Assembly (NCBI GenBank): GCA_030686995.1
Contig: CM060697.1
Span: forward strand, 43,345,723 to 43,409,722
Length of the DNA: 64,000 nucleotides
Direction of reading: 5' to 3'
Source: Artemisia argyi
Taxonomy: Eukaryota; Streptophyta; Magnoliopsida; Asterales; Asteraceae
Position numbers and translations under genes: made by a program. A model generated the notes under the pieces. That model was not told the origin of the DNA. It saw only the letters and a program-made list of their open reading frames with translations, and ran no database searches. Of this stretch, positions 32,132-42,407 are shown in pieces (within the stretch, counting starts at the first letter, position 1; every line of letters begins with the position of its first letter).

Positions 32132-35098
32132 TGACATGTCATCCCTGACTCAAAATGGGACTTGCCTATTCTCAAAGGCAAGTGAGACAATCAACTGGCT
32201 ATGGCATAGGAGACTCTCTCATCTCAATTTCAAGAGCATCAACAACCTGGCCAAACAGAACAAAGTTCTGGGCCTTCCATCCCTGGTGTATACCAAAGAC
32301 AAGCCTTGTTCTGCTTGTGAAAAAGGAAAACACCACAGAGCATCGTTCAAAACCAAACAAACCTTTTCCGTCAAAAGCTGCCTACATCTTCTTCATATGG
32401 ACCTTTTTGGACATATCAGTCCAATGTCCATTCACCATGAGAAGTATACTCTGGTCATAGTGGATGAATACTCAAGATATACTTGGGTTTACTTCCTGAC
32501 CAAAAAGAGTCAGGCAGCGGAAACAATCATGTCATTTGTCAGGAACATTGAAAATCAAAATGATGTCAAAGTTAAACAGATCAGGACTGATAATGGCACT
32601 GAATTCAAAAACCAAGACCTTGAGTGTTTTTGTGATGAGAAAGGAATTTTTCAAAATTTCACTTCTCTCTATACTCCTGAACAAAATGGAGTAGCTGAAA
32701 GGAGAAATAGAACACTCATTGAGGCAGCAAGAACAATGCTGAATGGCTCAGTCCTCTCAAAACATTTTTGGACTGAGGCAGTTAAAATAGCCTGCTACAC
32801 TCAAAACAGGTCAATCATTGTGAAAAGGCATAACAAGACTCCTTATGAGATATTCAAAGGAAGGATTCCTGACATCAGCTACTTTCATGTATTTGGGTGT
32901 CCTGTGTTTATACATAACCACAAGGATCACTTAGGTAAATTTGATGCCAAAGCTGATGATGGCTACTTCCTGGGATATTCCCTGGTCTCTAAAGCCTTCA
33001 GGGTGTTCAACACAAGGAGACAACAAACTGAGGAAACTTATCACATTACTGTTGATGAGAGCACTGAATCCATCAAGTTCTCAAATTCCTCAGTAGAAGA
33101 GATTGGTATTGATGACTCATCAAGATATCCTCCTGATGAGTATCATCCTGAGAACAATCCCTCAACTCAATACCAAGCTGATGCTGATGTCTCCTATTAC
33201 ATCATCCCTCACAACCTACCCCAACAACCTATCAGTGAGTTCATTGAAACTCTGCCCGTCTCAAATGAGACTGACACCACTGAACAAAATGTTCAGGAAC
33301 CCACAGAACAAATTATTCCTACAGTTGTCACTGAAGTACATACTGATGAGTTACCTAATGTTCCTGAGTCTGTACCTAATCAGGCTCCTACAAGCTCAAA
33401 TTCCTATCCCAAACCCCAGGATAGCTGGACTAGATCCAAAATCATTAAGCTTGTGAACATCATTGGTGAACCCACTGAAGGCATGCTCACAAGAAGCAAG
33501 GCTGCCAAACTCAAGGCTGCCACTGCCAATATATGTCTTTATGCTGACTATCTCTCAGAAATTGAGCCTAAAAATGTCAAAGAAGCCCTGACTTATGAAA
33601 GTTGGGTTCAGGCCATGAGAGATGAATTGGAACAATTTGACAGAAATGATGTCATGACCCTTGTTGAATGCCCCCAGGGTGTTTTAATCATTGGTAAGAA
33701 ATGGGTCTTTAAGAACAAGACTGATGAGAATGGCACAGTCATCAAAAACAAAGCAAGACTGGTTGCCAAAGGATATAATCAACAGGAAGGTATAGACTAT
33801 GAGGAAACCTTTGCACCTGTTGCAAGAATGGAAGCCATCAGGATCTTTCTTGCCTATGCAACTTACATGAACTTTAAAGTTTACCAAATGGATGTTAAAA
33901 GTGCATTCCTGAATGGTAACATCAAAGAAGATGTTTATGTGCAAGAGCCTCCTGGTTTCGAAAGTAGTGAATACCCCAACCATGTCTACAAGCTTAACAA
34001 AGCCCTTTATGGACTGAAACAAGCACCCAGGGCATGGTATGAAACTCTTTCAGCCTTCCTGATCCAAAACAAGTTTGTCAGAGGAAGAATTGACAACACA
34101 CTGTTCATCTATAGAACAAAGGATGATGTCATTCTTGTCCAAGTATATGTTGATGACATCATCTTTGGCTCAACAAGTTACAAACTTTGCAAACAATTTG
34201 AAAAACTTATGACCACAAAGTTTGAAATGAGCATGATGGGTGAACTCACATACTTTCTTGGACTCCAAATCAAACAAACTGATAAAGGAATATCCATTTG
34301 TCAAGAAAAATACCTCAGGAACCTATTGAAGAAGTATGAGCTCACTGACTGCTCTTCAGTGAAAACCCCTATGGTTCCTCCAAACAACCTTGGCCCTGAT
34401 CTCACTGGAAAATCAGTGAATCAAACCCTATATAGAGGAATGATTGGCTCCCTGATGTACTTACTTGCCTCAAGACCTGATATCCAATTCTCAGTCTGCT
34501 TGTATGCCAGATACCAGGCTGACCCTAAAGAATCACATCTCACTGCTGTCAAGAGAATCATCAGGTACCTGAAGGGTACTCCAAACCTTGGTTTGTATTA
34601 CCCAAAATGTTCAGGATTTGATCTCAAAGGGTACACTGACTCTGACTATGCAGGATCTAACATGGATAGGAAAAGTACTTCAGGATCCTGCCAATTTCTT
34701 GGTGGTAAACTTGTGTGTTGGAGTACAAAGAAACAACAGTCAGTGGCCATGTCCTCAGCTGAAGCTGAATATATGGCTGCTGCAGGATGTTGTGCAAATG
34801 TACTATGGATGAAGAGCCAACTGAGTGACTATGTCATTCAGTATAAGATGATACCTATCTTTTGTGATAATACAAGTGCCATAGCCATCTCAAACAATCC
34901 AGTACTTCATCAAAGAACCAAACACATTGACATCAGATACCACTTCATCAGGGACCATATCTCTAATGGAGAAATTGAACTACATTTCATCCCCACTGAG
35001 TATCAGCTAGCTGATATCTTTCACTAAACCTTTGGATGAACCCACTTTCACAAGATTGAAAGCTGAACTGGGCATGTTGGACATAGAATCAGGGAACT
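32132..35098 (+). pseudogene. pol: SIRE2 pol: integrase, reverse transcriptase, RNase H
   Basis: The integrase zinc part is [13 protein letters not shown] to [14 protein letters not shown]. The core shows [21 protein letters not shown] and [23 protein letters not shown]-type Pro/Thr/Glu-rich linker follows. RT shows [33 protein letters not shown] and the catalytic YVDDIIFGS near 34145. RNase H shows [19 protein letters not shown] and [15 protein letters not shown] single extra T near 35020 shifts the frame just before the final IFTKPLDEP motif, and the shifted frame ends at about 35098. Apart from that shift this half of pol is open, so decay is slight compared with gag. Confidence 0.9.
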
Positions 35099-35703
35099 GA
35101 TCAAAAGTGTTCCAACATGATGTATATTCTCTAGGTCCCTGATCACATCCCTTCCTGAAAGTTTTTTTTGAATGATAATTCATTCAGGGGGCTGTGGATG
35201 AAAAATGGCATTCAATACCCTAACTAAATGTTCCGAATACTTAGTTAGTAAATGTCCCAGGTAGGTAACTGATTCCTATTAAATATAGGAATATATGTCA
35301 CTTACACAACTGGCATCCACATCTTGGGCCCCCACATCTCTTTCTCCTAACACCACTGAGCATTAAATGCTCTCTCACACACAAAAAGTGTGATGATTTT
35401 TCCTCTGCAAAAGTGCATTACTTGCAGAGGCACCCCAAAGGGTGAGAGAAAAGGGGGTAGTGGGAATAGTGATATTTAATGCGGATCTCAAACCTATATT
35501 GTTATGCCATTTCGGTTGAATATTATAAATTTTTGATATCCGCAAAATCACTACCCTAATTCCCACTATAAATACCCCCACAAAAAGGGAAAAACACACA
35601 CGCTTTTAAAATCATAACTAAACTCTTGCAAATTTGTTTTCAAAACTGCGTGTGTTTCCCTCACCAATACCATTTTTCAAAACCAGGCTTTTTATATAAC
35701 CAA
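35099..35703 (+). other. SIRE2 spacer between pol and env-like ORF, with TATA box
   Basis: No coding sequence. A purine run AGGGGGCTG near 35186 follows a GAATGA/TCATTC inverted pair. A good TATA box, TATAAATA at 35567-35574, lies 130 nt upstream of the env-like ATG. This could be a promoter for a separate transcript. Confidence 0.5.
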
Positions 35704-38700
35704 ATGGCTTCTTCTAAGGTCGTAAAATACGCACCCAATGTGGATTTCCAAATGGAAAGCGTAGACCTTACCAAGAACAATGTGGTGGGGAACTTTGCCT
35801 ACCCTGCTGGGTACCCTGAATACAGGGATGTGGTGAAGTTCCTTCAGAACTGCTTCCTGACCACCTCATTCACAAAGACCCCCTTAGTCATCTACCATGA
35901 CTACTTGAGGGAATTTTGGTGCACAGCGGTGGTTGAAAACCCTGATGCGCCAAAAGAGGCCAAAATAAAGTTTACAGTCAAGAATGGAACTAAGTCCCTA
36001 ACTCTTGACAATAAAACTTTTGTCAAAGCCACTGGGCTTGACTACACCACGACCTTCACTGCCTAACCCTCTGAGAAAGAGGTAAAGGAGGTCTTACTGG
36101 AATTGGGACCCTATGACAAAAATCACCCTGAGGTGACACCAGGGTCCCTATTATCCAAAGCCCCAATAATTAAGACCTGGTTCCCAGCTCCCTGGAGGAT
36201 TCTAATGACTTTTGTCATTCAGGTTCTCTGGGGAAATAAATCCTCTACTGAGCGATTGAACACTACTCAGGCAATGATAGTGTTCTGTCTCATTGAGGGT
36301 AAAATGATAGACCTTGGAGAAATCATCTTCAGAGACCTCATAGCAAAGTTAGGGGGAAGTCTAGGCAAAAACATATGTCATATCCTAGATTTGTTTCTTG
36401 TGCCCTACAAGACTTGCTTGGGTCTGAGTATGATAGGCCTGACGCAACAGGTTTTGAGCCTGACGTCCTACACAAGGCAAATTACTCACGTGACCCTCTT
36501 GAGGTTACACCTGTCACCCTGACATTGTACATGCGTACTGCTATCCAGGGTGACAATAAAGTTTCACCAGTCCCCTCTCCCACCAAAAAGGTGAAGAGGA
36601 AGAAGGGACAGGGGTCCAGGAAGGTGGCTCAACCCAAGTCACTCGACACTGAGTCCTCTGATCCCAAGCCTACAATGAGGCAACCACAACAGCCCTTGAC
36701 TACTGACACCATGAGAATTATAACCCAGTCACTAGGCCTGCAACAAAAGCCAACGGAGGGCACTGAGACATCACACTCAGTGTCCTCGGGCATACCCATT
36801 TCCAAAGACTCTACTGTCATAAACAAGACAGTTGAGCCGAAACAAACCAAACCTTCACATCCTGCTAAAGGCTCTGGCAAATCACAACCAGAGTCTCAGG
36901 GAGTAAGGGATCCTAAATCCTCGGTGGGGCAGCACTACTCCACTGAGAAGGGGGTCCACAAACAATCACATCATGCTAAAGGCTCGGGTAAATCACAACC
37001 CAAGCATCAGGGAGTTCATGTTCCTATACCTTCGACAGGCCCGAACAAGCCTGTTGGAAAGGGGGACTCAACCACTCATATGCCTGATGAGGACATTCGT
37101 AAATCAAAGCTTTTGTCCGAGGGCACCCCTACTCATCCCCAAGACTCAGTGGGAAACATACAACCCGCTGATAGGGACACAACATTCACGGCTCCTAATG
37201 ATGGCACTGAGAAACACCCATCAGTGTCTGAAAGGGTCACGGGGGACAAAGATTCAGAGGGATATAAACCACCCGCTGATATGGAACCCAAAACCACTCC
37301 CGAAGGAGCTCAAAACTTGGGAACTGGCCTTAAAGACCAGGTAGGTAAAACCCAACCTACCGGATTTGAGAGGTCAGGACCTGGCCAAAACGAAGGCAAA
37401 TCTTCTTATGAAGAGGAGCCGGATAACCTCCATTTGTTGCAGATTACCTCCCTGGCTGATGCTCAGGCGTTCTTATTTTCTGATGATGAATTTCACAGTG
37501 ACGAGGAAGTCTTCACGGCCGGAGATGATATGGAGGATGAGGAGACAGTCCCTGAACCTGTTACTCAGTCTCCTCAAACCTCTAACCATGACGAAGATGA
37601 ACAACATTCCGAGCCGGAAACCTCAGAAGACGCTTCAACTCCTCTCACTGAAAGAGCCTTCAGAAAGTTCATCAAGAAAATGACCAATGTTTTGTACAGG
37701 GGGGTCACTGAAGAGGTGTTTGACCTGCATACTGAGCAAGCAGTCCACTATCACCTCCTCAAAGATGTTGTTGAAGACTACAATGATGATGTCAGGGAGC
37801 AAAATTCCACTGTCTCTCACTCCCTGACACAAATGGCTTCGCACATCAATCAGTTTTTGGAATCCCTTAAGGAGCTGGCTACAGGGGTTAAGTCAGTTCA
37901 AGAATCAGTCAAGGATGATCCTGAGCTCAACTCGGCGGCTCTTACTGAGTTACTTGGTTTGATAAAGGATTCAAATGTTCAGAATCTCAGCTCCATGGTG
38001 GAGTCCCTCAAGTCTTCCTTCACTCAGTTGGTAGCATCAGTGACAGCTCAATCCCTGAAGTCCACATCTCTGGCATGGACAATGGGATCCAGGATGACTG
38101 CTCTTGAAAATTCTCAGGCTTCACTTGACTCCAAGGTATCTCTCATTCATCAGGATACTGCGGAGATCAAGTCAATGATGACGGAAATGTTTCAAGCCTT
38201 CAAGGGTACCTCTACTTCATCTTTAGTAACTCCAACACTTGCCATCACTGCAGCTCCGGCAATTGTTGAGGGGGAGAATGTTCCTGAAACCCCTATTACT
38301 GATGAACAAGAAGCTGGACAGCCCTCTCACACTGAGGGGGAGCATGTCACTGAAGCCACACCGATCACTCAAGTTCCACCACAAGAGGAACCAGTCTCTT
38401 CCACTCTCTTTCAGGACAGAGGAAAAAGCATACCCACCACCTCAGAACCTGAAGTAAGACTCCAGCCTGCCTCCAAAATTGTCAGAGTTGACCCTGATGA
38501 ACCTATCAGGGTCCCGTATGAAATTAATGGAAAAATCTATCAACTCACCCATGACCAAATACAAGACTACATGGAAAGAGTTGAAAAAGCGGCAAAGGCA
38601 GCTGAAGAAGAGAAATTGAGCAAGCCTGAACTAATACAGGTTGTTCATGAGGAGGCTGAAAAGATCGGTCTGGATACTGAGGCACTAGCTACTGAGCAAG

Positions 38701-39499
38701 CTGGTGCAGCCTTTAAAAAGGCTCAGGAAGAACAGATGAATGCTCTGAAAAGGGAAAGGGAAGAAAAGCTGAAAAGGCAAGCTCAAATCAGAAAGACCAG
38801 GGTTGAAAGATATCATTGGGTGATGAAGGAAAGATTGAAGCCTGAAACCATCACTGACATCAAAATCCACAGGAATACCAAACCCGCAATGGTCACTGTC
38901 TTCAGGGGGCTGATAAAAGAATCATGGACACTCATAACCCATTCAAATTCGCTGACTTTGGGATCACTGAACTTGATGAACTCCGTCCCATCATCGCCAA
39001 GAAAAATGGTGCCGTTGTTGACCAACTTCTCAAGTCACTGAGTGAAAGGTATGACAGACTGAGAGCAATGCCTGAAGCCCTCAACATTCCCTCCCTTCTT
39101 CCTGCTCCAACAACAGGAACTGCTTCATCAACAGCCACCAAAAGAAAAAGGAAGCACATTGAATCCGAGCCTGAGGTCAAGGTCCCAGGATTGGATTGTG
39201 ATAGGTCCGTTCCTGAAGGAATCACCTTCGTGAACAATACCGTGCTTGAAACCCCTGAACGAGGTCTATGCTTTACGGATGAATATGGAGACCTTGCCTT
39301 CCAAAGGTGGTCTGATATAGACAAGGCAGGGGTCACGGCAATGGTATCGTACCTGATGTTAGCTTCTCCTATACAAAGTGGTGCAAACCAAAGGTTCTGC
39401 AAGGACCTTAGGACCAAGATTGAGAAGCATCCTGAGAAACACCTGCTGAGATCAAAGAAAGCTAAGATTGAGGGACTTGGCTATCATCTGAACATCTGA
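35704..39499 (+). pseudogene. SIRE2 env-like third ORF, broken
   Basis: The ATG at 35704 (CAAATGGCT context) begins MASSKVVKYAPNVDFQMES. The N-terminal globular part contains YPEYRDVVKFLQNCFLTTSF and IYHDYLREFWCTAVVE. A TAA at 36064-36066 and a frameshift near 36370 break it. A long Ser/Pro/Glu-rich middle (about 36600-37650) follows, then coiled-coil-like stretches and a Glu/Lys/Arg-rich helix near 38560-38830. After another frameshift near 38920 the C-terminal part reads HNPFKFADFGITELDELRP and ends ...GLGYHLNI at 39499. This type recurs after pol in Asteraceae SIRE elements; function unknown. A middle of this length gives a protein of about 1,260 residues before breakage. Confidence 0.75.
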
Positions 39500-39695
39500 T
39501 CTGCAACAACTATCTTTATTTTTGTCTGTAATTTGTAGGAAAAATGTAATAGCTATAAATAAAATGATGTTTTGTTTAAATAGTTATGTCCTACTTACAA
39601 TTACAACAAACATTCAGTAAGAGAAGATGTACCCTGACAACTCATGCTGAATCAAGTATCACTTAGGCTATTTGTATGTTCAAATAGGGGGAGAT
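39500..39695 (+). other. SIRE2 3' untranslated region and polypurine tract
   Basis: The polypurine tract ATAGGGGGAGAT at 39684-39695 directly precedes the 3' LTR. No coding sequence. Confidence 0.75.
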
Positions 39696-40567
39696 TGTTG
39701 AGTCACTGAATTCCCCACATCTTCTAACAAGGATTTGAACGTAAAATAACCTAAGTGCAAACAAGTCACTGAGTGAACAGTAACTCAGTGAGTCACCTTC
39801 AGGATGCTAAGACCGAGCCTAAGAAGAAAGGCTCTCCATTCAGTGAGGCGGAACTCAGTGAAGTGTGATCTAAGCCAAGAAGAAGGTGATGGGTTCAGTG
39901 AGGATGACAATAACTCACTGAACCCCAATGACTCCTCAACAACTTAATCGTACTGAAGACTGATGACATGAAGACTGAAGTTTTGGCGGGACTGGGCGGG
40001 AAAGTCTGAGCTGCTTTATTAAAGTGCTTTATCACTTTAATGTCAAACTTTCCCCAAATGGTTAAAACCAGTCTGTCATCAGAAAGTGCCTTTTGGATCT
40101 AACAATGAAGGTTCCTTGCCAAAAGAATAATATCTTTCAAGATATTGTTAAGGAAGCTTTAGGTCCAATGTATATTTAGTTGTTCTATACTTGTGTATAA
40201 ATAGGAAGCAAATGTGAGGAGTAAAAGTTGACAAGTTTGTGCAATTAATGCAAAGCATTCACAAACCACTTTACTCCTCCAAAGAACAACACAAGCCCCT
40301 GAGATAGCTCAGTGGGTAATTTAAGTTGTCACTCAACTTAGTTGAGTTTAGTGAGGAGTCCATACAATACTTGTCAATTCAACCCCAAGTGTTATTCCGC
40401 AAACACTTGGGTACGATTCTTTGTGATTAACTTCTAATAAAGAATTAAACGTTGAAAAATATTGTCTCTTATTTTTACGTTACTTTATTGTTAATCATTT
40501 TTACATCTTTGTTTAAAGTCATATAACTTGGTTACTTTAGCTTCTTAGTTACTGATAACCAAGTAAA
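39696..40567 (+). repeat. SIRE2 3' LTR, clipped at its 3' end
   Basis: It starts TGTTGAGTCACTG and carries TATAAATA at about 40195-40202. A nested hairpin follows at 40216-40279. In U5 lie CTCAACT/AGTTGAG (40332-40346) and CCCAAGTGTT/AACACTTGGG (40384-40411). Compared with the 5' copy it lacks the terminal AGGGACCAACA, so the end was lost after or during insertion of neighbouring DNA. Confidence 0.82.
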
Positions 40568-40582
40568 TTGAAAATGATGTGG

Positions 40583-40621
40583 TTGGTGCTATAAATCATT
40601 TCCATAAATCTGGAAATGATT
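40583..40621. repeat. Left part of a split perfect palindrome, with target duplication TGATT
   Basis: The left arm (40583-40604, starting TTGGTGCTATAAATC) and a 6-bp spacer precede TGGAAATGATT. The rest of the right arm, TGATTTATAGCACCAA, is at 62497-62512. With one TGATT removed the two 22-bp arms are perfectly complementary. TGATT occurs at 40617-40621 and 62497-62501. Confidence 0.8.
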
Positions 40622-40817
40622 TGTTAGAAATGAAGCTGAGCGATATTTACGTGAATTGGAGTAGACAACTAGAATGCATAAAGTGCAGGGACTACTAATG
40701 TAATATTGTAAAAGTTGTCTTTTGTAAGGTTTGTAAGGCCTATAAATACCTCTCAAGGCTCACTTGAGAGGTGTGGGTGTGCAACATAATTTATAATAAG
40801 AAAAATATCTTTGTTTC

Positions 40818-40845
<28 letters not shown>
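40622..40845 (+). repeat. LTR-B, plus-strand copy ending in an A-tract
   Basis: It starts TGTTAGAAATGAAGC right after TGATT, with TATAAATA at 40741-40748 and a 9-bp hairpin (CCTCTCAAG/CTTGAGAGG, 40749-40771). It runs to TTTGTTTC and then 28 A residues, where Athila LTR sequence begins. An inverted copy is at 59790-60013. AATTTATAATAAG upstream of the A-tract resembles a polyadenylation signal region. Confidence 0.7.
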
Positions 40846-40850
<5 letters not shown>

Positions 40851-40859
40851 TCGAGTTAG

Positions 40860-40892
<33 letters not shown>

Positions 40893-40908
40893 ATTTCATA
40901 TCGAGTTT

Positions 40909-40958
<50 letters not shown>

Positions 40959-42116
40959 TATCGAGTTAGGTAGCAGATTTTGTTGTAGGGACTATTTTGC
41001 AAATTTTTTTTTTTCCTTTCGAGTTAGATTAAAAAAATAACTATCGAGTTAGAAAACTAATATATTATCGAGTTTGTGTTTATGTTTTTTTTTTTCGAGT
41101 TAGGGACCTGAGTGCAAATATCTTTACCAAGGTTTTTTGTTTTGTTTTTTTGTCTTATCGAGTTTGCAATCTTCTCTTTTTCGAGTTTGAGTTTTCGTTT
41201 TTAAATATTATCGAGTTTGGAAAATTAAGTAGTTATCAAGTTAGGGTCTAAAAAAGTTATCAAGTTAGGTGCTAAAAAAGTTATTAAGTTAGGTGCTAAA
41301 AAAAAAGTTATCAAGTTAGGGTCTAAAAAAGTTATCAAGTTAGGGTCTAAAAAAGTTATAGAGTTAGGTGCAACTTTACATACCGAGTTTGGAGTTTTAT
41401 TTTTATCAAGTTTGAGTTTTATCGAGTTTCGTTTCTTTTGGCGAGTTAGCCAAGATTATCGAGTTAGATAATCATTGCCTCATCGTTTATCGAGTGAGGT
41501 TCTCTTATGCTTAATATCTAAACGAAACTCTGCCGAATTTTTCTAAAAATTTATCAAGTTAGGATTTATTATATAACAAGTTAGTACCTTTTATTTAGTA
41601 ACGTCATCTAGTAAACATTTATAGTTTAATAATAATTAGTTTTTTTTATTTCTTTTACTTATTCCCTTTTTAATTAGTCTTTATATCATTTTCATTTATT
41701 AAAATTAAAAAGCCAAAAATATAATTTTCCTTTACGTTATTTTTCTTTTATATCTTATTATTTAGAAAAACTCAATTTGCAATCGTAGGACTAGTTTCAC
41801 TTTTATTTTCTTTTTAAATTAGTCGTGTTAAGTTTTCTTTACGTTTTTATTTCTATTTCATTTTTGAGAATGTTTGTTTTATTTGTCTATTTGTTTTGCA
41901 TTATTTAATTGTTCTCTTTGCTTTAATTGCATTTTTATTCTCATTTGTAGTATAATCAAAAACCAAAATATTTCTTCTATCCTCATTCACTTCACAAGAT
42001 TCATAAGCCGAACCGACAAGATCAATTCAACCCTCGTTGGGAGAACAACCCGGGGAATTACTTTCACGAGCATTTCTTCGGTTAAAATCACATATACTAA
42101 AAAAAAGAAACTATCA
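40846..42116 (+). repeat. Athila 5' LTR, lacking its first ~850 bp
   Basis: It matches the later part of the 3' LTR, roughly from 55350 to 56566. Repeated TCGAGTTAG/TCGAGTTTG and TATCAAGTTAGG units fill 40846-41580. An (AT)n run at about 40911-40955 and a long A-run at 40861-40891 are expanded relative to the 3' copy. It ends CTATCA before AAA and the primer-binding site. Confidence 0.82.
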
Positions 42117-42119
42117 AAA

Positions 42120-42137
42120 TGGCGCCGCTGCCGGGGA
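42120..42137 (+). promoter_or_regulatory. Athila primer-binding site (tRNA-Asp type)
   Basis: TGGCGCCGCTGCCGGGGA is the typical Athila-lineage primer-binding site, differing by about one base from the usual TGGCGCCGTTGCCGGGGA. It lies three bases after the LTR end. Confidence 0.88.
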
Positions 42138-42302
42138 GGCGTTGTTAAGATTTCGTCGATCGTTTGTTTGATTTGTGTTTTGAAGAACCTTCCTTTGGAA
42201 GTTATCGCTTTTATTAAAATCTAAAAAAAATAATAAAAATAAATAAATAAAAAATTAATTAAATTTTCTTTTTCATTCTCTTTTTGATTTAGCTTGTGGT
42301 GT

Positions 42303-42407
42303 ATGCACACCCGTTCTTCTTGTGAGAATCTTACGTCTCCGTTCTCTAACTCCGAGCGGGTTTTACGACATACGAATCGTGTTCATTTCCTCGACGACGA
42401 GGAGATG
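42303..42407 (+). pseudogene. gag: Athila gag, first 35 codons (cut by LARD2)
   Basis: The ATG at 42303 opens a frame beginning MHTRSSCENLTSPF. It reaches FLDDEEM at 42407 without a stop, then meets the LARD2 insertion. The frame resumes exactly at 49177 after one AGATG duplication. The start choice rests on this being the first ATG of the restored frame. Confidence 0.75.

Larger units (their letters stand above)
19072..40567 (+). mobile_element. SIRE2: Copia SIRE-type element, nearly complete but clipped and interrupted
   Basis: It has a 5' LTR fragment, a tRNA-Met primer-binding site, gag, protease, integrase, RT, RNase H, an env-like ORF, a polypurine tract and a 3' LTR. LARD1 interrupts pol at 22569-32131 and the two pol halves join in frame once it is removed. 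The 5' LTR lacks its first part and the 3' LTR lacks about its last 11 nt, so no target duplication can be seen. Over about 263 shared bp the LTRs show two substitutions by eye. Confidence 0.88.

Noticed and set aside
40301..40412. A real tRNA gene in the SIRE2 LTR
   Set aside because: Only the A-box is convincing. I cannot draw an acceptor stem or a proper T-loop, and the same sequence lies in both LTRs.
41874..42224. A 116-codon hydrophobic frame at the end of the Athila LTR, repeated at 56323-56625
   Set aside because: It spans LTR end and primer-binding site and diverges in the two copies as soon as the LTR ends, so it is non-coding T-rich U5.
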